A stretch of DNA of 64,000 nt from Fodinibius salicampi (GTDB taxonomy: Bacteria > Bacteroidota > Rhodothermia > Balneolales > Balneolaceae). This document shows, in pieces, positions 55,419-64,000 of this stretch (positions are counted from its first letter, which is position 1; each line of letters starts with the position of its first letter). The stretch is from contig NZ_BAABRS010000003.1 in NCBI RefSeq assembly GCF_039545095.1, positions 1 through 64,000 of the forward strand, read 5' to 3'. A program made the position numbers and the translations under genes. A model generated the notes under the pieces. That model made no database searches. It saw only the letters and a program-made list of their open reading frames with translations, and was not told where the DNA came from.

Positions 55419-58214
55419 TTAGAAATTTACCTGCAAACTAAGGGAGGGATTAAAGCCGGGCATAGTACGCTTATGGATTTCATAATCATCCGTATCTCCA
55501 ACAGGATATAAACTCCAGTCAATAGTGTTACGGCGATTTAGTACGTTAATAAGATCAAGGCGCAGTTCCGCATCCATAAAAGAGAGAGAGGGCTTATAAA
55601 CAAAGGAAAGATCAAGTTGGTGATAAGGATCAAGACGATCATCCTCTGGATGAGCAAAAGAAAAATCACCTAACTGCTGGTTGCCCTCATAAAATAAAAA
55701 GTGGTAGTAGGCCTGACGAAATCCCCAACTTCTACCCAAAACACTTTGCCACTTTGCAACAACCGAGAGCTCCGGCCACAGATGCCATAATCCCCTCAGC
55801 TGAAACCGGTGCGGCTCGTGCCACGATGCGGGTATTGAACGCCCAAACTGACTATCCAGATTAATACGATTGAAATTATAATCATATCCCAGCATCAGCT
55901 TTGCTTTGGAATCAAAGACGGCTTGGTCCAACCGAAAAGAGAAACCGGCATTTTCCATCTGCGTGGTCTCTGCGAAAGCATTGGCAGAAGTCCGGTCAAC
56001 AGCCATATCCCTCAACAAGTTTTGATAAGAAACCGTATAGGTAGTCGGCTGCCATTTATAAAAAGCTTCTATATTGAAAGTAGTATTTTCGGCTGGCTCA
56101 TAGTAAAAGGAACTACCCAAGTGCCAGGCTTCGGGTGTCTGCGAAATTTTACCATGGGACCAAACTTTAAATGAAGGTACCAGCGAAGTGGGACCCGGAT
56201 TGGTAATTTCAAATTGATTGATAAATTGGCGGTAATATCCGCCGGAAAAGCGTACCGACCAATAGCCGATATCAGAATCAGGGCGATCAAATTGTACGCT
56301 GGCCCGGGGCTCCGTATGCAGACGATCAATAGCATCTACATAGGTAAAACGACTGCCCAGGGAGAGTTTCCAGTACTCTCCGGTTCTCCATGTTCCATCC
56401 AGATAGCTACTCAAAAGCAACGTACGCTGATCGGAAATGGTAGGCAGATAAAACAGGTCGGTCAAGTTCACCTCTGACTGCACATAATCCACTTGCACAC
56501 CCGCATCTGCCTTTATATTCGGACTAAAACTATAGGTGCCATCCGTACGAAAAATAAAGTGGCTGATATTATTTTCATTCCGCTGGTTAGGTACACGATT
56601 TTGAGCTGAAGCTTCCTGAAAGTTTGCAAAAGCCATATCTGATGTAGTTCCCAATACCCCTCCGGGAATCACCGGATTATTACTGGTACCCAGCTGGTAA
56701 TGGTGACGAAACGTATTTTCACTAAAACTCAGCTGTGACTCCAGGTTGAGGCGGGGCGAGATAAACTGGCTATAACTGACCTGTCCCATAAAGTTATCCC
56801 ACTGGTATTGATCACGTGCATAAAGGTACCTCGGCATTTCCTCCAGAGCCGGAGCCTCCCTCAAAAGCTCAGTACTTACGTCATTTTCCCCGAAGTAAAA
56901 AGAGGAAGAAAGCGTTTTATAGTCATCAATTTCGTATTCAGATGCCAAATGGATATCATAAAATCGTACATTTGAAGTGTGTTCCCGGGGTTCGTACAAG
57001 GAAGCGTCATTTTCAGAATCAAGCAGAATATTGGTCATAATCGGATCCAGCTCATCCCACTGCTGAAGAGTTTGCGCCAGGTTGGGTTCCTGGTATATCT
57101 TCCAGTAGTTTGAACGTCCGGCCGCCATTACTTTAAATGAAGATGAATCGTTATCGCCGGTAAAGTTTATATCGCCCCGCACATTCAGGCTTAATGGATC
57201 TCCCTGTATCTGGCCCGAATAATTATCCCCTCCTCCCATATCGTGGCTCAAGTCTATGAGTCCCGCAATTTGGCTGCCTTCCGATGGACCATAGCCCGAT
57301 TTATGGAGCTCTATTTTACTGATGGCATAGGGACTAAAAGCACTAAACATCTGTCCGAAGCTATAGGGATTGTATACCGGGACGCCATCCAGAAGAATAC
57401 GATGGTCGCCCTGTCGGCCGCCCTGCAGGTGGAGATCCGTCATAGGAATACCATACTGTACCCCCGAAAAGAGCGACAGACTTTGAATTGCATCCTTCAT
57501 GGGGCCGGCTGTTTCCCACTCGCTGTCCGAATCAATAATTTCTCCCTTGCCGTTATTGCCCTGCGGGAGCTGAGGAAGATGTTCCTTGACGACTACCGGT
57601 TTAAAGTCCACAGGCTTGCGCTGCAGTGAAATTTCTTCTCTTCTATGCTCATCCGGTTGAATTTCTATTGTCTTGTAGACCGCCTCATATCCAACATAAC
57701 TAAAAACGATATGATAAGTCCCGGAAACAAGATCACTGAGTACAAACCGTCCACTATTTCCCGTATTTGTTCCCCCTGAAGCATCCGCCAGCATAACGGT
57801 AGCTCCGGGCAAAGGCTCCCCGGTTGAACGATCCACAATTTTCCCGCTAAGCGTACCGTAGGAAGGATCATCGCTCACATTTTTTACGATAACGATAGTA
57901 CCGGAAGAAAGAGTCACAAAATCCAGGGAGGTAGCTTCCAGCACATCCTGCAGTATTTCTGCCACGCTCTTCTCTTCTATACGGGTATAAACGCTAATAC
58001 CCTCTACGATAGCGGGATCATAAACCATATCGGTTTCGGTCCGGGAGGCAATTTCTTCCAGTACATTCGTCAGAGGTTCCCCCCTAAAAGAAAAAGAATA
58101 GGAATCCTCCTGAGGTTGTGCCTGCAGGGTTACAGAGCTGCACAACAACCCAAAAAGCAGACTTGTCCATATAAAAAAGTAACGGATTATCTTTCTTGGT
58201 GCTAATGCAGGCAT
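55419..58214 (-). CDS. TonB-dependent receptor with STN signalling domain
   Basis: 931 residues. Signal peptide, then STN/secretin-TonB short domain (about 38-95: YSFSFRGEPLTNVLEEIASR, EKSVAEILQDVLEATSLDFV). Next is a carboxypeptidase-regulatory-like domain (about 117-195, GKIVDRSTGEPLPGATVMLA), a plug (about 235-345, HLQGGRQGDHRILLDGVPVY) and a 22-strand-type barrel ending in LSLQVNF. STN-bearing receptors signal through a FecR anti-sigma factor, and fecR and fecI-like genes are directly upstream. The substrate could be a siderophore, glycan or peptide; no SusD partner is present, which argues against a classical SusCD glycan system. Confidence 0.93.
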   Translation of the reverse strand: MPALAPRKIIRYFFIWTSLLFGLLCSSVTLQAQPQEDSYSFSFRGEPLTNVLEEIASRTETDMVYDPAIVEGISVYTRIEEKSVAEILQDVLEATSLDFVTLSSGTIVIVKNVSDDPSYGTLSGKIVDRSTGEPLPGATVMLADASGGTNTGNSGRFVLSDLVSGTYHIVFSYVGYEAVYKTIEIQPDEHRREEISLQRKPVDFKPVVVKEHLPQLPQGNNGKGEIIDSDSEWETAGPMKDAIQSLSLFSGVQYGIPMTDLHLQGGRQGDHRILLDGVPVYNPYSFGQMFSAFSPYAISKIELHKSGYGPSEGSQIAGLIDLSHDMGGGDNYSGQIQGDPLSLNVRGDINFTGDNDSSSFKVMAAGRSNYWKIYQEPNLAQTLQQWDELDPIMTNILLDSENDASLYEPREHTSNVRFYDIHLASEYEIDDYKTLSSSFYFGENDVSTELLREAPALEEMPRYLYARDQYQWDNFMGQVSYSQFISPRLNLESQLSFSENTFRHHYQLGTSNNPVIPGGVLGTTSDMAFANFQEASAQNRVPNQRNENNISHFIFRTDGTYSFSPNIKADAGVQVDYVQSEVNLTDLFYLPTISDQRTLLLSSYLDGTWRTGEYWKLSLGSRFTYVDAIDRLHTEPRASVQFDRPDSDIGYWSVRFSGGYYRQFINQFEITNPGPTSLVPSFKVWSHGKISQTPEAWHLGSSFYYEPAENTTFNIEAFYKWQPTTYTVSYQNLLRDMAVDRTSANAFAETTQMENAGFSFRLDQAVFDSKAKLMLGYDYNFNRINLDSQFGRSIPASWHEPHRFQLRGLWHLWPELSVVAKWQSVLGRSWGFRQAYYHFLFYEGNQQLGDFSFAHPEDDRLDPYHQLDLSFVYKPSLSFMDAELRLDLINVLNRRNTIDWSLYPVGDTDDYEIHKRTMPGFNPSLSLQVNF

Positions 58215-58235
58215 AGCAGATAACGGCTTTCAAAA

Positions 58236-59171
58236 TTACTTAAATATACGATATCCATTGGCCGTTTCAGCATATCGTAGTCCCTTAACCCTGCAGATAT
58301 CTTTTATAATGGACTCCGCTCCTTCGGGAGTGGCATAGAATGCAGAAAGCGTATCATTAGCCATATTTAAATCCTTAAACTCGATATCTACATCAAATCG
58401 ACGTTCCAGTTCTTTAAAAATTACGGACAGTGGCTGCTGATCAAAGGCCAGCTTCCGGTCGCGCCAAGCCAAAATACGGTCTGCCTGAGCGGTTTTCGGG
58501 GCTGTAGGCTGTTCTATATTTACTGACCAACGGCTCTGTTGGTCTTGTGTCAGGATCACTGATCTGCCAGGATACTCGGAAGGATAAAAACGGACACTTC
58601 CTTCTGTCACCGTTACCTCTGTTTCGCCGGATGAAGCCTCTCCCCAGGCTCGTATATTAAATTGCGTGCCTGTCACCTCTACCGCCGATTTATTAGCATA
58701 TACTATAAATGGCTGATCACCCTGTTGAACATCAAAAAAAGCCTCCCCTTTTAATTGCAAATTCCGGTTTGTCCAGCCATAGAGCAGGTTATATTGAACT
58801 TCACTTCCGCTGTTCAGCTCGACTTCCGTACCATCTGAAAGTACAACCTTTGCTGTTTCACCATAAGGAGCGCGCTCTGTCTGGGGTATCAAAAAAAGAC
58901 CGGCTCCAAAAACAATCAAAACTAAGGCTGCTGCCGCAAACCATTTCCATTGCCCTATAAAAAAATGTTTATCATCTATACGGCGATGTACTGCAGAAAG
59001 TGCCTGTTCCACTTCTTCATCTGTTGGCAGAACTTCATCTTCATGGATTGCTTCACTCACATCCCAAACCCTTTCTATTGTTTTACGTTCCTCTTCCTCA
59101 AACTGCTTAAAAAAGTATTCAGGATCTGGGATATCACTATTTCTATTATATTGTGTACTATCTTTCATCAT
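58236..59171 (-). CDS. FecR-family anti-sigma factor
   Basis: 311 residues. An N-terminal cytoplasmic sigma-binding part (about 1-75) precedes one TM helix (WFAAAALVLIVFGAGLFLIP). The periplasmic FecR domain follows (APYGETAKVVLSDGTEVELN, NLQLKGEAFFDVQQGDQPF, VTGTQFNIRAW) and a C-terminal DUF4974-type domain (LSVIFKELERRFDVDIEFKD). It relays receptor occupancy to the ECF sigma factor. Its start overlaps the sigma gene stop by 4 nt, and the receptor starts 22 nt downstream. Confidence 0.93.
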   Translation of the reverse strand: MMKDSTQYNRNSDIPDPEYFFKQFEEEERKTIERVWDVSEAIHEDEVLPTDEEVEQALSAVHRRIDDKHFFIGQWKWFAAAALVLIVFGAGLFLIPQTERAPYGETAKVVLSDGTEVELNSGSEVQYNLLYGWTNRNLQLKGEAFFDVQQGDQPFIVYANKSAVEVTGTQFNIRAWGEASSGETEVTVTEGSVRFYPSEYPGRSVILTQDQQSRWSVNIEQPTAPKTAQADRILAWRDRKLAFDQQPLSVIFKELERRFDVDIEFKDLNMANDTLSAFYATPEGAESIIKDICRVKGLRYAETANGYRIFK

Positions 59172-59737
59172 AATTCATCTGTCTTATTTTGCTTATACTC
59201 CTCATAACGATCTCGTAACGTACTCAGAGCCGCTACAATATGATTATTCACGGTGCTGGACGACACATCCATAACACCGGCTATTTCATCATGATCCAGT
59301 CCCTCAAACCGACTGAGTTCAAAGGCCTCGCGCTGCCGGTCCGGCAGATCTTTTATCCACTCATTCATGTGTTTTTTTAGCTGACCATTATCTCCGTCAG
59401 GATGAGAAGGGTCTGTTGTTTTTAGCAATCGCTCGTCCTCCAGACCTACTTTCTCATCTGAATAGTCCCGGATATGATTCAGCGATTTATTGCGAACCAT
59501 GGTATATAGATAAGCCTTCAGGGACTGATTGGGATCGATATATTCTCTTTTCTCCCACAGGCTTACAAAGACATCCTGTACAATATCATCAGCTATAGCT
59601 TTCCGGCTGTGGTACCGACGGGCAAAACGGACAAGCCTAGGGTACATGGACCGAAACAGACGATCAAAAGCCCCTCGGTCCGACGCCAAAATCTGTTTTC
59701 CCCAAGTACGTATTTGCTTTTTCGTCGGTGTATCCAT
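59168..59737 (-). CDS. ECF sigma-70 factor, FecI-like
   Basis: 189 residues. Sigma region 2 (LVRFARRYHSRKAIADDIVQ, DVFVSLWEKREYIDP) and region 4 (LPDRQREAFELSRFEGLDHD, IAGVMDVSSSTVNNHIVAAL) are intact; regions 1 and 3 are absent, as in ECF factors. It directs transcription of the receptor gene cluster when the FecR partner permits it. It is the first gene of the sigma-FecR-receptor unit. No promoter for the sigma gene itself was identified in the AT-rich 218 nt upstream. Confidence 0.94.
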   Translation of the reverse strand: MDTPTKKQIRTWGKQILASDRGAFDRLFRSMYPRLVRFARRYHSRKAIADDIVQDVFVSLWEKREYIDPNQSLKAYLYTMVRNKSLNHIRDYSDEKVGLEDERLLKTTDPSHPDGDNGQLKKHMNEWIKDLPDRQREAFELSRFEGLDHDEIAGVMDVSSSTVNNHIVAALSTLRDRYEEYKQNKTDEL

Positions 59738-59896
59738 GTATTCGCTGTGTTAATAATACACATCAGAAGAATAGTATAACTAGTGTAAAAAAACTTTTTT
59801 ATTAATGTTTCGAAAAAAGTGAGGAAGATAATATCGATCTAACAGCTCATGGATAGGCACAATAAGTCATTCCACTTATCTTAAAGCCTCCTAAAC

Positions 59897-59928
59897 AAAA
59901 AGGCCTGTCCGTGATGAACAGGCCTTTT
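59897..59928 (-). terminator. Rho-independent terminator after the membrane pyrophosphatase gene
   Basis: An 11-bp perfect stem, AAAAGGCCTGT (59897-59907) and ACAGGCCTTTT (59918-59928), loop 10 nt. On the minus strand it is followed by TTTT-rich DNA; 28 nt beyond the stop of hppA. Confidence 0.92.
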
Positions 59929-59955
59929 ATCTTTCGTTCGACAAATAATAAGTTA

Positions 59956-61929
59956 TCAGAGGAAAAGCGGGAGCAGTGTCAGGGCTACAATACTCATCAA
60001 CTTAATAAGAATATTGAGCGAGGGACCGCTGGTATCTTTGGCAGGATCGCCAACCGTATCCCCGATTACAGAAGCGGCATGCGCCTCTGAACCTTTACCT
60101 CCGTGCTCTCCGGTCTCAATAAACTTTTTGGCATTATCCCAGGCGCCGCCTGCGTTACTGAGGGCGATACCCAGCAACATAGCCGTACCGAGTGCTCCGA
60201 TAATCATCCCACCAAGAGCTTCAGTACCAAGTACCAGTCCCACAATAATAGGTGGAATGATAATCAAGAATCCAGGTACTATCATCTGCTTTAGAGCACC
60301 GATAGTGCTGATATCCACACAACGGCGATAGTCCGGCTCGGTTTCTCCTTTCAAGATTCCCGGCATCGCCTTAAACTGGCGGCGTACCTCTTCAATCATA
60401 TCAAAAGCGGCACGGCTCACAGCCGTCATTGTCAGGCTGGTAAAGATAAAAGGCATCAGCACGCCTAAGAACACGCCGGTCAACACCTCAATATTCAAAA
60501 GGCTAATGGCATCAAGTCCTGCCCGCGTTGAAAATGCACTAAAGAACGCCAGAGCGGTTAACCCGGCACTCCCGATCGCAAAACCTTTTCCAATGGCAGC
60601 CGTCATATTCCCGGCAGCGTCCAGGGCATCGGTACGCTCACGAACCTCATCCGGAAGAGATGACATTTCGGCAATCCCCCCTGCATTGTCGGCCACCGGT
60701 CCGTAGGCATCAATAGCAAGGCTAATGCCCAAAGTTGACAGCATGGCAACGGCTGAAATTGCAATTCCATAGAAGTCAGCAAGCACATAACTCACGAATG
60801 CTACCGCAATAATCACAAGCATTGGTATGGCTGTTGACATAAATCCCAAACCAAGCCCCTCAATAATATTAGTAGCAGCCCCTGTTTCCGAGGCTTCAGC
60901 CAAACGCTTGACCGGATTAAAATGACTGCTGGTATAGTATTCTGTAGAGAGTTCTATGATAACTCCTGCCGCTAATCCGGTAAAGACCACCCAGAACATG
61001 GTAGCACTACCGAAATAGGCGTCAGACAAGAACCAGGAACCCACCAGCACCACAAATGCAGCAAAAAGAAAACTGTAGCGCAATACTTTTTGAAGAGTTT
61101 CCTCATCATTCGCCCGTACGATAAACATGCCTGCAAGAGAAGCTACAATCCCAAGCGCACCTAATGCAATAGGGAAATAGATATGTGCCTCCGTTAGCGC
61201 CAATCCGAGCGCCATAGCTGCAATCATACTACCTACATAACTACTATAAAGATCAGCACCCATACCTGCGATGTCGCCTACATTATCACCCACATTATCT
61301 GCAATGGTAGCAGGATTCCGGGGATCATCTTCGGGGATGCCTTGCTCTACTTTCCCTACGATATCAGCACCCACATCAGCAGCTTTGGTATAAATTCCAC
61401 CACCTACACGACTAAAAAGTGCGATAGTAGAAGCACCAAAACTAAATCCAAAAAGTGATAATATAATTGACTCCAACCCGATAGTACCTGTTCCAATATA
61501 CAATAAAGAGGTAAGCCCCAGAAGTCCAAGACCAACGACTGCGAGTCCCATTACGGCACCGCTTCGAAAAGCAATCTTTAAAGCATCAGCGAGGCTATTT
61601 CCTGCCGCTGCTGCTGTACGCACATTGCCTTTGGTTGCTGCACGCATTCCAATAAACCCGGCCGAAGCACTAAAAGTGGCTCCAATTGCATAGCAGACGG
61701 CCGTCCACGCTCCTACAAAGATCCATAACAGCACTACAATAATGAGCGCAAAAACTGCCAACGTACGGTATTCACGGCCTATAAATGCCATCGCACCCTC
61801 ACTGATATCGCCAGCAATTTTTTGCATTCTTTCATTTCCGGGATCAGCGTTATTAACAGAAATGTAGATGGCAAGACATGCGATCAACGCTACGATCGTC
61901 AAACCCGCACTTACAATAATGGTCGTCAT
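59956..61929 (-). CDS. hppA: Membrane-bound ion-translocating pyrophosphatase, K+-dependent type
   Basis: 657 residues, about 16 helices. Couples PPi hydrolysis to H+ and/or Na+ export. The catalytic loop [20 protein letters not shown], with its continuation [20 protein letters not shown], carries the Mg-PPi-binding aspartates. A second set lies in [15 protein letters not shown] and in [20 protein letters not shown]. The subtype marker is [10 protein letters not shown]: alanine instead of lysine after GNxT indicates the K+-dependent class, which includes the Na+-pumping enzymes. Ion specificity is therefore not settled. It is monocistronic with its own terminator. Confidence 0.96.
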   Translation of the reverse strand: MTTIIVSAGLTIVALIACLAIYISVNNADPGNERMQKIAGDISEGAMAFIGREYRTLAVFALIIVVLLWIFVGAWTAVCYAIGATFSASAGFIGMRAATKGNVRTAAAAGNSLADALKIAFRSGAVMGLAVVGLGLLGLTSLLYIGTGTIGLESIILSLFGFSFGASTIALFSRVGGGIYTKAADVGADIVGKVEQGIPEDDPRNPATIADNVGDNVGDIAGMGADLYSSYVGSMIAAMALGLALTEAHIYFPIALGALGIVASLAGMFIVRANDEETLQKVLRYSFLFAAFVVLVGSWFLSDAYFGSATMFWVVFTGLAAGVIIELSTEYYTSSHFNPVKRLAEASETGAATNIIEGLGLGFMSTAIPMLVIIAVAFVSYVLADFYGIAISAVAMLSTLGISLAIDAYGPVADNAGGIAEMSSLPDEVRERTDALDAAGNMTAAIGKGFAIGSAGLTALAFFSAFSTRAGLDAISLLNIEVLTGVFLGVLMPFIFTSLTMTAVSRAAFDMIEEVRRQFKAMPGILKGETEPDYRRCVDISTIGALKQMIVPGFLIIIPPIIVGLVLGTEALGGMIIGALGTAMLLGIALSNAGGAWDNAKKFIETGEHGGKGSEAHAASVIGDTVGDPAKDTSGPSLNILIKLMSIVALTLLPLFL

Positions 61930-62092
61930 ATTCTTTTTAGTTAATTAAACTTCTATTTTTTATTTATGGTCATTTCTGATAGGGCGCGTAATATAATAAA
62001 TCTAAGATTTGCAAAAAGAAGTTTTCTGGCTTTCAGATCTGTGGGCTATGGTTTCTTTGAATAGCTATATGCGATGAACCTAAGCTACCCAG

Positions 62093-62695
62093 CTACTTCT
62101 CATACGAAATCAATTTCAGCATGATTACATCGTAGGTGGCATGTGCACTCATTGCTGCAATTAATCCGGCATATTCAAAGAGATACCCCAGCCCAGCACT
62201 AAGTCCAAACATGATTCCCCCAAAAATAATATGTCCCGGAGATTTAAACTTGAAATAGCCATGAAGCCCCACAAAAATCACGGATGTCACCCATATCCCT
62301 AAGAGCGGTTGAATAGCACCGCGGAACAACAGTTCCTCTCCCGCGCCGGCAAAAAAAGAAAGCTGCATGCAATCAAAAGAGGTAAGGCGGCTTTGCCTGA
62401 CCATTTTGATGATATAAAAATCATCCAGCACCTTCGAAACCGCCGCTTGATTTATAGCAATCCAGATAATCGCGGATCCGATCACTCCTGAGCCTATTCC
62501 TGTTATCAGCTGGTTAATAACAGATAATCCATGACCATAAGCTTTCACCGGGCCGGTATCATGGAAAAAGTAGAAGACCAGATATGATATCCCCAGATAC
62601 ACGGCAAAAGACATCAATGAAAGTATCAACCATTCGCGGCTGGGTATACGTCCCGATGCCTCCCACTTGGTATCTTGACTTGAATCATCATCCAT
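62093..62695 (-). CDS. CPBP-family intramembrane glutamic protease
   Basis: 200 residues, six or so hydrophobic helices. The motif-1 EExxxR is seen as GAGEELLFRGAIQPLLG, and later FVGLHGYFKF provides the FxxxH-type motif 2 histidine. The last helix has YAGLIAAMSAHATYDVIM with the third-motif histidine. Members (CAAX protease/bacteriocin-processing, Rce1-like) cleave within or near the membrane; the substrate here is unknown. Isolated gene. Confidence 0.9.
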   Translation of the reverse strand: MDDDSSQDTKWEASGRIPSREWLILSLMSFAVYLGISYLVFYFFHDTGPVKAYGHGLSVINQLITGIGSGVIGSAIIWIAINQAAVSKVLDDFYIIKMVRQSRLTSFDCMQLSFFAGAGEELLFRGAIQPLLGIWVTSVIFVGLHGYFKFKSPGHIIFGGIMFGLSAGLGYLFEYAGLIAAMSAHATYDVIMLKLISYEK

Positions 62696-62768
62696 ATGAA
62701 CAATTTTGGGTCTTAATAATCATAGATCTGATATACTTTAAATGCTTAACAGGACTAGTTTATAACAT

Positions 62769-63824
62769 TTATTCCTTGCAAGCTCCGGAAGGTTTGGGAA
62801 TAGATATGCCGCCCGATACTGGATCTCCAAAATTCGGAGAACCATCACGACTCCAACTAAATGGCTGGAGATGAATAACACGCTCCCATCCCGGATCCGG
62901 ACTTATTTTAGTGTGGTAAGCAATCCAATGTTCAGTCCCGTCAGGTGAAGTTGTAAAACTCGCGTGACCAACCCCGTGTACATCTTCTGTTCCTTCAAAT
63001 ACCGGGCCCTTTTTCTCCCAGTTATCGGGATTCATGGGATCTTCGCCGATAAGTCGTAATTGTCCCAAGTTATAGGCTGGCAGCCACGACTCACTGGCCG
63101 AATAAATAATGAACAGATTATCCCCATTTTTCAATACTTGTGCTCCTTCATTGATAGCTAATTCACTGCCCGTTTCCCAAGGCTCTACGGGCGATGATAT
63201 TTTCACGCGATTGCTACTAATAGTCCATGGATTATCCATTTTAGCTATATAGAGATGTTGAGGAGTTTTATCGGTTTGCCGATTGTCTTCCCATCCTGAC
63301 CAGATCCCGTAGAGCTGTCCATTATGCTCAAGTACGGTTAAATCTATAGACCAAATATTATTTTCTTTAGTTTGGATATTATTTCCTGTATAAAGTTGTC
63401 CTTTATCAATATAGCCTCCCATAGGATCATCAGTTTCAGACACCAATACACCGCTGCGTTGATGTATAAAAGGTGGCCCGGACTTGCCCGCCGTATAATA
63501 AATGTACCACTTGCCTTGAATAAAATGCAATTCCGGGGCCCACAAATTGCTTTTATTCCAGCCGCTTTCAGGCAATTCCCATACTAATTTTTCGTCTGTT
63601 TTTATATCAGAAAGGTTTTCACTTTTTGATATATACAGTCCTCCATTCCTTGTTTCGATATAGTAATAATAGCCATCTTTCTTTGTAATCCAGGGATCTT
63701 GTCCATCCGCCACAGGATTACTTAACAGACACGGATCAATATCCTCCTCAAAGTACGTGGTCGACCCATATGCCCCCCCGGTAAAAGCTGATATCAATAA
63801 CAGTAATGTTACTATAACTTTCAT
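62769..63824 (-). CDS. Glycoside hydrolase family 43-type exported glycosidase
   Basis: 351 residues with a signal peptide (KVIVTLLLLISAFTGGAYG). Five-bladed beta-propeller features of GH43: catalytic base Asp in VADGQDPWITKKDGYYYYIE, general acid Glu in LWAPELHFIQGKWYIYYTAG, and the VHGVGHASFTTSPDGTEHWI histidine motif. Typical activities are arabinan or xylan side-chain hydrolysis (arabinofuranosidase, xylosidase, arabinanase). No carbohydrate-binding module and no transporter neighbour are present. Confidence 0.9.
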   Translation of the reverse strand: MKVIVTLLLLISAFTGGAYGSTTYFEEDIDPCLLSNPVADGQDPWITKKDGYYYYIETRNGGLYISKSENLSDIKTDEKLVWELPESGWNKSNLWAPELHFIQGKWYIYYTAGKSGPPFIHQRSGVLVSETDDPMGGYIDKGQLYTGNNIQTKENNIWSIDLTVLEHNGQLYGIWSGWEDNRQTDKTPQHLYIAKMDNPWTISSNRVKISSPVEPWETGSELAINEGAQVLKNGDNLFIIYSASESWLPAYNLGQLRLIGEDPMNPDNWEKKGPVFEGTEDVHGVGHASFTTSPDGTEHWIAYHTKISPDPGWERVIHLQPFSWSRDGSPNFGDPVSGGISIPKPSGACKE

Positions 63825-64000
63825 AAAAATAATTGTAAAATGAGTAGTTTTATTAATTTGTATTCTTCAATCACAGCGTCATATATCCTATAAAGAATTT
63901 GATAAAATCTATTTTATTACTTCGATTATAAATCTTTATTCCAAAATATCTTTAGCTTACTAAGAATAAAGGGGATATGGACGTTTACAACAAAAAAATT
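63825..64000. other. AT-rich end of the window, no gene seen
   Basis: The 176 nt upstream of the GH43 gene contain no credible coding frame, tRNA or hairpin. They probably hold the promoter of the GH43 gene, but no convincing -35/-10 pair could be singled out. Confidence 0.4.

Overview
The window looks like a chromosomal segment of a Bacteroidota-lineage bacterium, most like the Balneolia/Rhodothermota branch (inference; no 16S rRNA is present). Pointers are a FecI/FecR/TonB-receptor signalling cassette, a BspA-type 25-residue-repeat lipoprotein, a DUF4834-like small membrane protein, an IspH of the long 'plant/cyanobacterial' size class, an AcnA-type aconitase and a membrane pyrophosphatase. 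Base composition is moderately AT-rich. Several starts are GTG or TTG, and some genes have clear AGGAGG ribosome sites, unlike many Bacteroidia.

Layout. 1-735: 5' end of tuf preceded by tRNA-Thr, -Gly, -Tyr and -Thr genes (the widespread thrU-tyrU-glyT-thrT-tufB order) behind a sigma70-like promoter. 796-3645: queA-ispD-ispF-dedA operon. 3754-10830: tRNA-Ser, a LytR_C/RsfS/lipoprotein cluster, a hydroxyacid dehydrogenase and a 1295-residue NtrY-like sensor kinase. 10924-16546: MATE exporter, a type III polyketide synthase/methyltransferase/flavin monooxygenase operon with a palindromic upstream site, and a GAF histidine kinase. 16744-27734: aconitase, then rplM-rpsI-(structured leader)-rpsB-tsf, pyrH-frr and smc. 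27837-30660: BspA-like lipoprotein and ispH. 30725-41282: eno-recF-dciA-ybbR on the minus strand, and prmC, a DnaA-box region (candidate oriC) and dnaA-folB-folK-dNK on the plus strand.

41443-48400: a 6.9-kb integrative element inserted in tRNA-Leu(GAG) and bounded by 50-bp direct repeats. It carries a tyrosine recombinase, an HUH rolling-circle Rep, a small HTH protein, one unrecognised 282-residue protein and a repeat region with iteron-like character. Its cargo is a compact three-gene operon of two unknown proteins plus a ComEC-like metallo-beta-lactamase-fold hydrolase. This is the most likely place for an undescribed system; a role in phage defence or element maintenance is inference only.

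48520-64000: host genes resume with a Ca2+/Na+ antiporter, MgtC-like protein, tRNA-Cys, a DUF1080 lipoprotein, an alpha/beta hydrolase and an exported highly basic protein. These are followed by an outer-membrane protein plus TonB receptor/FecR/FecI cassette, a membrane pyrophosphatase, a CPBP protease and a GH43 glycosidase.
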